A DNA stretch of 64,000 nucleotides from DATKYQ01 sp964640665 (GTDB taxonomy: Bacteria > Myxococcota > B64-G9), in assembly GCA_964640665.1 (NCBI GenBank), contig CAZXHT010000015.1:17359-81358 (forward strand), written 5' to 3'. Made by a program: the position numbers and the translations under genes. The notes under the pieces were generated by a model. It was given only the letters and a program-made list of their open reading frames with translations. It was not told where the DNA came from and did no database searches. Positions 53,401-62,162 of the stretch are shown here, piece by piece (the first letter of the stretch is position 1; each line of letters opens with the position of its first letter).

Positions 53401-53896
53401 CGAGCGCGTCTTCGCCGGTGGCGATCTGGTACCGGGTGAACGCACCGTGACCGGTGCCGTCGCCTGCGGCCGGCGTGTCGCCTGGGCGATTGATCGCCTG
53501 CTTCGCGGCGGGGAAATCGCCGATCGCAGACTTCCGCCTCCCCTGCCCGGAGACATCGAGCCATGGGCCAGGCCGGGGATAGATCGCGCCGATCACCTCC
53601 CGCGCGCGCGGCCGGCCGAGCTTGCCGGTAAGAAGCGCCTTGGCAACTTCGATGAAGTGGTCTCGGTTCTTTCCGAGGTGCAGGCCCGGGCCGAGGCGGG
53701 CCGCTGTCTTTCATGTGGCAACTGCGGCAATTGTCGCGCCTGCCTCGACCTGTTCGGCTGCCCGGCCTTCTTCGAAAAAGACGGTCATGCTGAAATCGAT
53801 CCCGGGCTATGCAACGGCTGCGGCGTGTGCGCCGAGCTGTGTCCCAACGGGGCCATCCGGCCGGTTGCTGCGCCGGGCGCGGAGGCCGGGTCATGA
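50495..53896 (+). CDS. iorA: Indolepyruvate:ferredoxin oxidoreductase alpha (IorA) with an inserted GltD-like module
   Basis: A 1133-residue fusion. Residues 1-560 are IorA: the pyrimidine-binding YPGTPSSEISD region and TPP motif GDSTFFHSG...DNHVTGMTG, with LCPGCPHRA between them. A Cys group CRVCSREECGMRC (568-580) follows. Then a full GltD domain is inserted (about 610-1050; Cys pairs CSLSCPLG, CRVCHRPCEAAC; FAD site VAVVGAGPSGLAAA; NAD(P) site VVVGGGNAAMDAA). The protein ends with a ferredoxin (CLSCGNCGNCRAC, CNGCGVCAELCP). Normal IorA is about 600 residues. It should oxidise a 2-oxo acid to an acyl-CoA and pass electrons to NAD(P) or ferredoxin. Confidence 0.85.
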   Translation: MSEHQKDPLLVDVEGHADCLLGNEAIVRGALEAGVAFASGYPGTPSSEISDSFARVAGRLGIHFEYSINEKIALETAFGASLAGARAMCAMKHLGLMYAGDPLSTIPYIGPVGGLVIVSAGDPSCRTSPNEQDQRLLAPMLHIPVLDPATPEEAYRMAIFAFDLSESSRLPVLLRPTTRVCHSRAVIRYGKLRAPVVTGFVRDPQRFVPIPANARRLRIELSEKIEQARRMLEASPFVSSSGSGDSAILASGAPAATCADLLEELGLTGKLRLLTLGAVYPLPGEKLLALLDGVRRVLVVEELSPFIEDALSALLTRRGLSLELLGKRSGHLPVEFEYTPEIIQRALHSGLGLGRPVPKQPSFQEAPARPPSLCPGCPHRAAQFALRTVFGDEELYFNDIGCYTLGYGPPLNTADALLSMGASFTLAAGAARVTGKRTVGIMGDSTFFHSGMPALLDAIKENSDVVAVVLDNHVTGMTGFQESPTVERVGDEFRRRVTIASVAKVLGTSQVETIDPYDLPATIAAFERARGARGVSVVVCERTCPVYLARETKASHPTTIYQVDPLRCRVCSREECGMRCGQDVDAGFERFMARARALEIDKSADNLPGQAPCSLSCPLGLCIQGYLGHVASGNYRAAFEEIVRRVPLPESVCRVCHRPCEAACVRAAIDEPLAVNDLKRFVIDWAARNKIAYQPECDEPSGMRVAVVGAGPSGLAAAHDLCIRGYAVNLFDAAEKPGGLLRYGIPPYRLPRRALDCDLDRIMNLGVQFAGNKRLSRDFTTASLFEQGFEAIYLALGAGRGLALDIEGVGARGSPELIDALDFLETIESRSVPARVIVVGGGNAAMDAARSALRLGAKKVVVTYRRDRDEMPAIEDEIDAALAEGVELATRLVPLRLESGHLVCLRTEPGEPDASGRRRPVPITGSETELPADLVISAIGQAPEFKEKGFDREPGGLLRVNPVYLQTSNERVFAGGDLVPGERTVTGAVACGRRVAWAIDRLLRGGEIADRRLPPPLPGDIEPWARPGIDRADHLPRARPAELAGKKRLGNFDEVVSVLSEVQARAEAGRCLSCGNCGNCRACLDLFGCPAFFEKDGHAEIDPGLCNGCGVCAELCPNGAIRPVAAPGAEAGS

Positions 53897-54498
53897 CTCC
53901 TGCGCGCCTCAAGCTACTGGTGGTCGGCGTCGGCGGCCAGGGCGTCCTGACCGCGGCGCGCCTGCTGGGCGAGGCAGCCATGCAGGCGGACCTTGAAGTC
54001 ATGGTGGGCCAGCTTCACGGCATGTCCCAGCGCGGCGGCGCGGTGGAATGCTCGGTGGTGATCGGTAGCGTTAAAAGCTCGTACATCGGCACGGGCGGAG
54101 CGGGCGTCGTCCTGGCTCTCGAACCGATCGAGGCGCTGCGGGCCTTGCCCAAGATGTCGACCCGTACCCGGGTAGTCGTCAACCTCGGCAAGATCGTTCC
54201 TTTCAACCTGGTCATTCAGGGTAAGGATTACCCGTCTGTCGCGGGCATCTTGGCTGCCATAGAAGAGGCGGCCTCGCGGCCGTACACCATCGACGGTCCC
54301 GCGCTGACCGGGCAGGTCGGACTGCCGCGCGCCTTGAACGTTGTCATGCTGGGCGCTTTAGCCGGTCTCGGTCTGTTGCCCTTTGACGACGAGATCCTCT
54401 GGCAGGCCATCGAGAAGAAGATCCCTAATCGCTTCATTGCGGCCAACCGCCGGGCTTTCGAGCTTGGCCGGGATGCAACGGACGGAAAGCGGGGATAG
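53893..54498 (+). CDS. iorB: Indolepyruvate:ferredoxin oxidoreductase beta (IorB)
   Basis: A 201-residue gamma-type subunit (KLLVVGVGGQGVLTAARLLGEA; VGQLHGMSQRGGAVECSV) that completes the 2-oxoacid oxidoreductase. The ATG overlaps the iorA stop (ATGA) and GGAGG lies upstream. Length and motifs are normal for IorB. With the fused IorA it forms a heterodimeric 2-oxoacid dehydrogenase. Aromatic, branched or other 2-oxo acids are possible substrates. Confidence 0.9.
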   Translation: MTPARLKLLVVGVGGQGVLTAARLLGEAAMQADLEVMVGQLHGMSQRGGAVECSVVIGSVKSSYIGTGGAGVVLALEPIEALRALPKMSTRTRVVVNLGKIVPFNLVIQGKDYPSVAGILAAIEEAASRPYTIDGPALTGQVGLPRALNVVMLGALAGLGLLPFDDEILWQAIEKKIPNRFIAANRRAFELGRDATDGKRG

Positions 54499-54502
54499 GA
54501 TC

Positions 54503-56593
54503 TTGAGCTACAGGATCGGTATCGACGTCGGCGGAACATTCACTGACTTCGTCCTGCTGGACGACCAGAGCGGCAAGATCACCATCAACAAGTGCCTGAC
54601 GACGCCCCGCGATCCATCCGACGCGGTGGAAGAGGGCATCGGCGAACTGGATCACAAGGCCCCCGGCTTCGTCGAGCGACTCGACGAGGTCATCCACGGG
54701 ACCACCCTGGTGATAAACGCCATCATCGAACGCAAGGGCTCACGCACCGGGTTGATCACCACACGCGGTTTCAGAGACGTTCTCGAGTTGGGCCGCGAGA
54801 TACGCTATGCGCCCTACGACATCTTCGCCGAGTTTCCCGTACCGCTGGTGCCGCGCAGCCGGCGCCTGGAGGTGGACGAGCGTGTAGGCAGCGACGGGAA
54901 CATTTTGCAGCCGCTGGATCCCGGGCAAGTCCGGCGGGCGATCGAAAAACTGGCCGGCATGGGTGTCGAATCGCTGGCTGTCTGCCTACTCAACTCCTTC
55001 GAAAACCCCGTCCACGAACAGATGATCCGCGACATCGCCGGCGAGACGGCTCCCGGGATGTCGCTTTCGATCTCCTATGACGTACTGCCGCAAATCCGCG
55101 AATACGAACGCACCAGCACTACTGTCACCAACGCCTACGTAAAACCGCTGACCGGTGATTATCTTACGCGTCTCGGCCGCAGGCTTTCCCGCCTGGGTTC
55201 GCAAGCCAGGTTGTTCATCATGCTCTCCTCGGGCGGCATCACCTCGGTCGAGACAGCGGCCGAGTTCCCGGTGCGCATCATCGAGTCGGGACCCACGGCG
55301 GCTGTCATCTCGGGACAGTACTACGGGAAACTGTTCGGCATCCCCGAGATGTTCTGCTTCGACATGGGCGGCACGACGGCCAAGTCGTGCCTGATCCAGG
55401 GCGGGCGGGTCAACGTCGTGCCCACCTTCGAGGTCGGGCGCGTGCAGCGTTTCATGAAGGGCAGCGGCCTGACGATACAGGTGCCGGTAGTCGACCTGAT
55501 GGAGATCGGCGCCGGGGGCGGCAGTATCGCCGGCATCAGTAAGCTGGGAACCCTGCGGGTCGGCCCGCAAAGCTCTGGGGCCGATCCCGGCCCTGCCTGT
55601 TATGGACGCGGCGGGCAGGAACCCTGCGTCACGGACGCCGACTTGTTGCTTGGCTATCTCGACGCCGATTATTTTCTCGGTGGAGAAATGCGACTCGACA
55701 AAGAAGCCGCCCGCCGGGCCGTCGAGGAAAACATCGCAGTGCCCTTGGGTGTGTCTTTCACCAAGGCCGTCTTCGGCATCCACGATATGATCAACGAAAC
55801 CATGGCCGCAGCCGCCAAGACGCACATCGCCGAGCGCGGCGGCAATCCCGGCCTGGTGACACTGGCCGCCTTCGGCGGGGCCGGCCCCGTCCACGCCTAC
55901 GGCCTGGCTAAAATACTCGGGGCACCGCGTATAATGGTGCCGCCGAACGCGGGAGTGGGGTCGGCTTTGGGCTTCTTCACCGCCCCGCGGGCGTTCGACC
56001 TGGTTCGCAGCCACAAGGCGGCCCTTCAAACCGCAGACTTTGAGGTGATCGAGAAGATTTTCGCGGGGCTGGAGATCGACGGCGCCCGGGCGCTACAGCA
56101 CGAGCACATTCCGAAACAGTTATTATTCAAGCGTTCGGTCGACCTGCGCTTCGTGGGACAGGGTTCCGAGACAAACATCCCGGTGCCCGAGGACGACTTC
56201 GCAGCTTTGAGCCGCGACGAGATCCGCAGACTGTTCGATGCCGAGTACGAACGGATCTATGGGCGCACCTATCCGGCAGCGCCCGTCGAGTTCGTCAACT
56301 TCAGGTTGCGCGCCAGTCTGCCCGAGCGCCCGCTTGAGCTTCCAAAGCTTGTGAAATCGGGCGGCGATCCGCAAAGTGCCGTCAAGGGCGAGCGCCTGGC
56401 CTATTCGGCCGCCGCGGGAGATTTCGTACCGTATACTGTCTATGACCGTTACAGCCTCGGTCCAGGCGCGGTCTTCCGCGGACCCGCTATCATCGAAGAG
56501 CGCGAATCGACGCTGGTCGTCGGAGAGGACGGCCGGGTGTCGCTGGACGAGTTTGGATTCTTGTGGATCGACTTGCCGGGAGCCACACGATGA
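54503..56593 (+). CDS. hyuA: HyuA-family protein (N-methylhydantoinase A / oxoprolinase / acetone carboxylase-like)
   Basis: A 696-residue ATP-dependent enzyme. The N-terminal actin-like motif YRIGIDVGGTFTDFVLLD, the HGTTLVINAIIERKG segment, and the GPTAAVISGQ and DMGGTTAKSC segments are typical of HyuA. Family members hydrolyse hydantoins or 5-oxoproline, or carboxylate ketones, with HyuB. The likely start is TTG at 54503, four bases after the iorB stop; an ATG at 54473 lies inside iorB. It is directly upstream of and overlaps hyuB. No third carboxylase subunit (AcxC-like) is seen. The precise reaction is unknown. Confidence 0.82.
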   Translation: MSYRIGIDVGGTFTDFVLLDDQSGKITINKCLTTPRDPSDAVEEGIGELDHKAPGFVERLDEVIHGTTLVINAIIERKGSRTGLITTRGFRDVLELGREIRYAPYDIFAEFPVPLVPRSRRLEVDERVGSDGNILQPLDPGQVRRAIEKLAGMGVESLAVCLLNSFENPVHEQMIRDIAGETAPGMSLSISYDVLPQIREYERTSTTVTNAYVKPLTGDYLTRLGRRLSRLGSQARLFIMLSSGGITSVETAAEFPVRIIESGPTAAVISGQYYGKLFGIPEMFCFDMGGTTAKSCLIQGGRVNVVPTFEVGRVQRFMKGSGLTIQVPVVDLMEIGAGGGSIAGISKLGTLRVGPQSSGADPGPACYGRGGQEPCVTDADLLLGYLDADYFLGGEMRLDKEAARRAVEENIAVPLGVSFTKAVFGIHDMINETMAAAAKTHIAERGGNPGLVTLAAFGGAGPVHAYGLAKILGAPRIMVPPNAGVGSALGFFTAPRAFDLVRSHKAALQTADFEVIEKIFAGLEIDGARALQHEHIPKQLLFKRSVDLRFVGQGSETNIPVPEDDFAALSRDEIRRLFDAEYERIYGRTYPAAPVEFVNFRLRASLPERPLELPKLVKSGGDPQSAVKGERLAYSAAAGDFVPYTVYDRYSLGPGAVFRGPAIIEERESTLVVGEDGRVSLDEFGFLWIDLPGATR

Positions 56594-58305
56594 AGACCGG
56601 CTTCGATCCGATAACTCTCGAGATCCTCTGGCGCCGATTGATCTCCATCGTCGACGAAGCCGACGGCTCCGTGGCACGCACGGCCTTCTCGAGCCTGCTC
56701 AGAGACGCACATGACTACACCTGCATGTTCACGGACAGGCAGGGCCGCGAGCTGGCACAGGGCAGCTTCGCCACCCCCGGCCAGTCGGGCGCCATGGCCC
56801 TGGGTATCAAGAAGCTGGTCGGCCAAATGTCTCCCGACACCTGCCGCCCCGGAGACGTCTTCATCACCAACGACCCCTGGGCGCTGGCCGGGCACCTCAA
56901 CGACGTCTGCGTGCTCAGCCCGATCTTCCACCGCCGGCAGCTCGTGGCTTACACGGCTTGCGTCTTTCATCATTCGGACATCGGCGGGCGGGTGTCGTCC
57001 GACAACCACGATGTCTATGAGGACGGCCTGTTCATCCCGCTGGTCAAGCTCCACGAGGCAGGAGTCGTCAACCAGGCGTTGCTCGAAATGATCCGAGCCA
57101 ACGTGCGCACCCCCGACCAGGTAGTCGGGGACATCCGCTCGCAGATCGCGGCCAATCATGTTTGCGCCGAAAAGATCCGCCTGATGCTCGACGAGTACTC
57201 GCTGGACGGGCTCGACGAACTGGCCAGTGAGATCTTCGAGCGCACGGCGGGAAGCATGCGGCAGGCCGTAGCCAAGATCCCCGACGGCATCTACCGCGCA
57301 CAGGGCGTCATCGAACAACCCGAGGGCCGCGACGACGTGGTCATCCGGGCCGCGGTCGAGGTCGCCGGGGACGATATCTCCGTCGATCTCGCGGGCTCTT
57401 CGCCGCACGTCGATTGGGGCGGTAATGTCGTATTCAATTTCACCTACGCCTACGTCTTCATGGCCATCAAGAGCATGCTCGACCCGGACATGCCCAATAA
57501 CGACGGCTGCACGCGGCCGATCTCGGTCGCGGCTCCCGAGGGAACGGTGGTCAACTGCACTTTCCCGGTAGCCGTCGCGGCGCGCATGCAGATAGGACAT
57601 TTCTTGACCGAGATTGTCTATCGCGCCATGGCCGGGGCGCTGCCGGACAGGGTCATCTCCGCCAGCGGCGGCACGCCGGCGACGATGAACGTCTTCTACG
57701 GCCGGCGGCATGACGGACAGCCGTGGCATACGGTGATAATCAGGGGCGGGGGCATGGGTGCAAGCGCCACTGATGACGGCCAGTACGATTACATTTTCCC
57801 TGCCAACGGAGCCAACACGCCGGTGGAGATCTTCGAAAGCGACACCCCGCTGATCATCGAGCGCCGCGAGCTGCTGCCGGATTCGGGCGGCCCCGGTCGC
57901 CACAGGGGCGGCCTCGGCCGACGAGTGGTCTTCAAGGTTCCAGAAGGCCCCCAGGCCCCCGAGCCGCCGGTCTACCTGGGCATCCAGTCCGGCCGCTTCC
58001 GTTACCCCCCCGAGGGCCTTTTCGGCGGTCGGCCCGGGGCGCGGGCGCGCTTTACGATAAACGGCCAAGCGGGAAACCCTTACGGCCTTACGCGCCTGCA
58101 ACCCGGCGACGAGGTGGTCATGGATGCCGCCGGCGGCGGCGGCTACGGCGATCCCCGCGAGCGCGATCCCGAGTTGGTTGCGGCCGACGTGGCCGAGGGC
58201 TACGTCTCCATAGAGGGCGCCCGCCGGGACTACTCGGTGGTCATCGATCAACAGACGCTCAAGGTCGACCATGATGCGACCGAAGATCTACGGAGGAAGA
58301 AATGA
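56590..58305 (+). CDS. hyuB: HyuB-family protein (N-methylhydantoinase B / oxoprolinase-like)
   Basis: A 571-residue partner of HyuA. Typical segments are FDPITLEILWRRLISIVDE, TAFSSLLRDAHDYTCM, VFITNDPW and the C-terminal PLIIERRELLPDSGGPG followed by PGGGGYGDPRERD-like glycine turns. The ATG at 56590 overlaps the hyuA stop (ATGA) and follows GGGAG. HyuA/HyuB together hydrolyse or carboxylate cyclic amides, imides or ketones, depending on subgroup. The gene also overlaps the next (mutase B12 subunit) by 4 bases. Confidence 0.85.
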   Translation: MKTGFDPITLEILWRRLISIVDEADGSVARTAFSSLLRDAHDYTCMFTDRQGRELAQGSFATPGQSGAMALGIKKLVGQMSPDTCRPGDVFITNDPWALAGHLNDVCVLSPIFHRRQLVAYTACVFHHSDIGGRVSSDNHDVYEDGLFIPLVKLHEAGVVNQALLEMIRANVRTPDQVVGDIRSQIAANHVCAEKIRLMLDEYSLDGLDELASEIFERTAGSMRQAVAKIPDGIYRAQGVIEQPEGRDDVVIRAAVEVAGDDISVDLAGSSPHVDWGGNVVFNFTYAYVFMAIKSMLDPDMPNNDGCTRPISVAAPEGTVVNCTFPVAVAARMQIGHFLTEIVYRAMAGALPDRVISASGGTPATMNVFYGRRHDGQPWHTVIIRGGGMGASATDDGQYDYIFPANGANTPVEIFESDTPLIIERRELLPDSGGPGRHRGGLGRRVVFKVPEGPQAPEPPVYLGIQSGRFRYPPEGLFGGRPGARARFTINGQAGNPYGLTRLQPGDEVVMDAAGGGGYGDPRERDPELVAADVAEGYVSIEGARRDYSVVIDQQTLKVDHDATEDLRRKK

Positions 58306-58697
58306 CCAAGCCAATCCGCGCCTTGATCGCCAAGCCGGGTCTCGACGGTCACGACGTCGGGGCCAAGCTTGTCTGTCGCGCGCTGATGAACGCCGGCATG
58401 GAGGTGGTCTACACCGGCCTGCGGCAATCCCCCGGAGCCATCGCCAAGGCCGCGCAGGAAGAAGACGTCGACGTGCTCGGGCTGTCGATACTCTCCGGCG
58501 CCCACCTGCCGTTGTGCCGTCGCCTGGCCAAAGAAATGAAGCAGCGCGGCTTCGACGACGTGCTATGGCTGGTGGGCGGAAATATTCCCGCGGGCGACAA
58601 CGCGGCCCTGGCCGAGTTGGGTGTGGACGGCGTCTTCCCCACAGGCACGCCGTTCGAAAAGTTAGTAAACTTCATTCGTGAAAAGGTGACGCGGTGA
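58302..58697 (+). CDS. Cobalamin-binding subunit of methylmalonyl-CoA-type mutase
   Basis: A 131-residue B12-binding protein. LDGHDVGAKLVCRAL holds the DxHxxG motif that coordinates cobalt, with GLSILSGAHLPL and VGGNIPAGD completing the Rossmann-like pocket. It corresponds to the C-terminal domain of methylmalonyl-CoA mutase, here encoded separately as in archaeal-type and hydroxyisobutyryl-CoA mutases. The ATG overlaps the hyuB stop by 4 bases, and its own end overlaps the large-subunit gene by 4 bases (GTGA), so the two mutase subunits are translationally coupled. Confidence 0.92.
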   Translation: MTKPIRALIAKPGLDGHDVGAKLVCRALMNAGMEVVYTGLRQSPGAIAKAAQEEDVDVLGLSILSGAHLPLCRRLAKEMKQRGFDDVLWLVGGNIPAGDNAALAELGVDGVFPTGTPFEKLVNFIREKVTR

Positions 58698-60009
58698 GCG
58701 ACAAGAAGAACGATCTGCCCCCCCTCTTCTGGGAATCGGGGCTCGAGGTAAAACCGGTCTACACGACCTCGGATGTCGAAAGCAGCGGCGGCCTTGCCGA
58801 CGTCGGCGATCCGGGCGATTACCCTTACACGCGCGGCATTCACCCCTCGATGTACCGCAAGCGCCCCTGGACCATGCGCCAGTACTCGGGTTTCGGCACT
58901 GCGGCCGAGACACACGAGCGTTTCCTGTGGTTGCTCGAAAACGGCCAGACCGGACTGAACGTTGCCTTCGACTTGCCCACCCAGTGTGGACTCGACTCCG
59001 ACGACGAGATGGCTGCGGGCGAGATCGGCCGTGTGGGCATGGCGGTAGACAGCCTGGCGGACATGGAAGAGGCTTTCGCCGGCATTGATCTCAACAAGAT
59101 CACCGTCTCCTTGACGATCAACGGCTCGGCCGTGGCCATCATGGCCATGTACTTCGCCATGGCCCGCAAGCGCGGCTACGACCTGGCCGAGCTGCGCGGC
59201 AACAGCCAGAACGACATCCTCAAGGAGTTCATCGGCCGCGGCACCTGGATCTTTCCGGTCGAGCCGTCGATCCGCCTGGTGGGAGACACCATGGAGTTTT
59301 GCGCCCGCAACGTGCCGCGCTACAGCCCGGTAAGCGTCTGCGGATACCACATCCGCGAGTCGGGCGCCAACCCGGCCCAGGAGATGGCCTACGCCCTGTC
59401 CATCGCCCGGGCTTATATCGAGCATGCCTTGCAGCGCGGGCTGGATATCGACGCGCTGGCCGCCGGGATCACCTTCAATTTCGACATCCACGGCAACCTC
59501 TGGGAGCAGGTGGCCAAGTTCCGCGCCGGGCGGCGCCTGTGGGCCAAGATCCTCCGTAAGGAATATGGGGCCGGAGATCCCCGCGGCCTGCGCCTGCGCA
59601 TGATCGCCGGCGGCGGCGGCGGCGGGCTGACCATCCAGCAGCCCGAAAACAACATCGCTCGCGGGGCCTACTACGCGCTGGTAAGCGCGCTGTCCGGCAC
59701 GCAGACCATGGCCCTGTGTTCCTACGACGAGGCCTACACCATTCCATCCGAACACGCCGCCAAGCTCAGCCTGCGCACCATGCAGATCCTGATGCACGAG
59801 ATCGGCCTATGCGACACGGTCGATCCGCTGGGCGGCTCGTGGTTCATAGAGACAACCACCAACCAGATGGAAGCGCGCATCGTCGAACTGATGCGCGAAC
59901 TTGAAGAGCAGGGCGGCATCGTGCAGGCGGTGGCCACGGGTCGAGTACAGGCCGCCGTCAACGCCCAGGCCTACGAGCAAGAACGCAAGATTCAATCAGG
60001 CGAGATCAA
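58694..60009 (+). CDS. Methylmalonyl-CoA-type mutase large (catalytic) subunit, 3' end lost in the gap
   Basis: 438 codons are visible before an N-run; the family is usually 520-560 residues, so the C-terminus is missing. The start is GTG overlapping the B12-subunit stop. Typical motifs are YTRGIHPSMYRKRPWTMRQY, GLNVAFDLPTQCGLDSDDE and NSQNDILKEFIGRGTWIFP. The TMRQY tyrosine and the PSIR arginine are the residues that, from memory, favour methylmalonyl-CoA over isobutyryl- or 2-hydroxyisobutyryl-CoA. It should rearrange a methylmalonyl-type CoA ester to succinyl-CoA. It is partial because of the assembly gap. Confidence 0.88.
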
Positions 60010-60109
60010 NNNNNNNNNNNNNNNNNNNNNNNNNNNNNNNNNNNNNNNNNNNNNNNNNNNNNNNNNNNNNNNNNNNNNNNNNNNNNNNNNNNNNNNNNNN
60101 NNNNNNNNN
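60010..60109. other. Assembly gap (100 N)
   Basis: Exactly 100 N, a typical placeholder for a gap of unknown size. It removes the end of the mutase gene and the first codons of the CoA-transferase gene. The true distance between the two flanks is not known; both contigs continue in the same operon direction and are functionally consistent. Confidence 0.95.
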
Positions 60110-61311
60110 TGAGATCCCAGACAGTCATCAGCGTCGAGCAGGCCCTGACAATGACCTACGCCACCCTGCGCATGGTGCATCAGGGCTGGCGGGTGATCAG
60201 GGTCGAGCCTACTCCCGTGCCGGGACGCAAGTCTCGCGGCGATCCCAACCGCTACGTCGGACGCCCTGTAGCGGGCGAAGACCGGCACTCTTATTTCGTG
60301 GCTCCCAACGTAGGCAAGGAAGCCATGGCCGTAGATCTCAAGAACCCCGCAGGCCATAAGCTGCTCGGGCGCCTGATCTCCGAACTCGGCGCCGATGTCT
60401 TCTGCACCAACACCCTGCCGGCGCGCCACCAGAAACTGGGTATCGACTACGCCAACATCAAGCGCGCCAAGGAAGACATCGTCTGGTGCTGCGTCTCGGC
60501 CATGGGCCTTTCGCACCCTGATGTGCCCGGTTACGATCCCGTATTGCAGGCGCTTTGCGGTTACATGGATCTTACCGGCCTGCCCGACGGGCCTCCGCTG
60601 CAGTGCGGGCCGCCGCTGGCCGATCTAAAGGCCGGGGACGAGGCTTTCATCCAGGTTTTGCTGGCATTGATCGAACGTCAGGAGACGGGCCGCGGCAAGC
60701 GTATCGACATTTCCATGGCCCGCGCGGCGGTTTCGTGGCTGCAAACTTTTTTGCCGATGCTGGACATGGACAGCCCGCCTGCGGAACTGCGGCGTTCGGG
60801 CAACGAGCATCGCCAGTTCATCCCTGTAAACGCCTACCGGACGGCCGACGGCTACGTCTACCTGGCCATCGGCAGCGATGTCCAGTGGACACGCTTTGTC
60901 GGCCAAAAGATGTTTGCCGCGTTCGACCAGGAGCGCTACCGGACCAACGAGGGCCGCAGGCAAGACAAGCGCGAGTTGCACGCGGCCATGTCGAAAATCA
61001 TCGCTGGCAGCCCGACGCGCGAGGTGGACACCGTGCTGACCTCCGCCGGCATCCCCCACGCGCCGATCACGCCGATCGAGGAGGTGCCCGAGTTGCCCTT
61101 CGTCCGGGAAAACGCACTCGGAACGGTGGCGCCCGACGGGCGCCGTGTGCGCTTGCCTCCGGCCGCCGCCGACACCGAACACCTTGCCGCCGTGGGCGGC
61201 CTGCTGCCCTTCGCCCCGGCCTACGGCGCCGACACCGACAGCCTGCTTGCCGAGATTGGATATTCGCTATCTGAGATCGCCTCGCTGCGGGAGCAGGGGG
61301 TTGTGGCATGA
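60110..61311 (+). CDS. Class III (CaiB/BaiF-type) CoA-transferase, 5' end in the gap
   Basis: About 399 residues are visible. The frame is open back to the gap, and the segment VISVEQALTMTYATLRMVHQGWRVIRVEP is the family's N-terminal core, so the first codons lie within the N-run rather than at the ATG at 60151. NPAGHKLLGRLI is the CoA-binding segment. LADLKAG carries the Asp equivalent to the catalytic Asp of formyl-CoA transferase, followed by ALIERQETGRGKRIDISMARAAV. It should move CoA between acyl donors and a free acid in the pathway. Its stop overlaps the next gene by 4 bases. Confidence 0.85.
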
Positions 61312-62162
61312 GCGCTTTCGCCTATCATCGTCCGCGTACGATCCCAGATGCCCTACGCCTGGTGAGCGAATCGCCGGGCGCGCGTTTCATCGCCGGCGGC
61401 ACCGACCTGATGGTCAAGATCAACGCCGGCGCCATGCATCCGGAGACCCTGGTATCGCTACGCAACATCCCTGCGCTTTCGGGAATCGACCTCGGCGAGC
61501 AGACCATAATCGGTGCTTTAGCGACCATTGCCGACATGCTTCGTAACCTGGAACTCTGTGAACGCTACCCTTTGCTTGCGCAGGCCGCACGCACGCTTGG
61601 CGGCCCGCAGATTCGCAACGTCGCCACCATCGGCGGCAACCTGTGCAACTGTTCGCCCTGCGCCGATACGGCCCCCGCCCTGCTGGCGCTTGAGGCGCGA
61701 ATCAGGCTCTTGAGCCCCGCGGGCGAACGCGAGATCGCGCTCGAAGATTTCATGAGCGGTCCCGGGCAAACCTGTTCAGCGCCGGACGAAATCCTGACCC
61801 ATGTCTTGCTGCCAAAAGCGCCTCGAGGCGCCGCAGGAATCTATTTCAAGAAGGGCCGCGTGAAAATGGACCTGGCCATCGTCTCGCTGGCTGCGCTGCT
61901 CGTCAGCGATGGAGACAAACTGAGCCATGTCCGCCTGGCGGCGGGCTCGGTGGCCCCGGTTTGTTTGCGATTGCACGCGGCCGAGGATCTCATCACCGGC
62001 CGGCGCCTTACTCCCGATCTGCTCGCTCAGGCCGCGCGCGCGGCAATGGATGCCGTGACACCCATTGACGACCAGCGCGCATCTGCCGATTACCGCAGGC
62101 GGCTGGTCGGAGTATATCTACGCCGAGCAGTCGAGTCGCTGCTGGGCTGGAGCAAACCATGA
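61308..62162 (+). CDS. Molybdenum hydroxylase FAD subunit (CoxM / HcrB-like)
   Basis: A 284-residue FAD-binding subunit of the xanthine dehydrogenase family. AGGTDLMVKIN is the FAD pyrophosphate site, and TIGGNLCNCSPCADTAPALLAL is the conserved GGN-x-C segment. The C-terminal CO-dehydrogenase-like domain ends YLRRAVESLL. The ATG overlaps the CoA-transferase stop (ATGA). It is the first of three co-linear subunit genes. It transfers electrons from the Mo site through the Fe-S subunit to an acceptor such as NAD or ferredoxin. Confidence 0.9.
   Translation: MSAFAYHRPRTIPDALRLVSESPGARFIAGGTDLMVKINAGAMHPETLVSLRNIPALSGIDLGEQTIIGALATIADMLRNLELCERYPLLAQAARTLGGPQIRNVATIGGNLCNCSPCADTAPALLALEARIRLLSPAGEREIALEDFMSGPGQTCSAPDEILTHVLLPKAPRGAAGIYFKKGRVKMDLAIVSLAALLVSDGDKLSHVRLAAGSVAPVCLRLHAAEDLITGRRLTPDLLAQAARAAMDAVTPIDDQRASADYRRRLVGVYLRRAVESLLGWSKP

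Noticed and set aside
52019..53596. A minus-strand frame of 525 codons inside the IorA-GltD gene
   Set aside because: It lacks a ribosome site and family motifs. The plus-strand frame carries FAD, NAD(P) and Fe-S signatures throughout.
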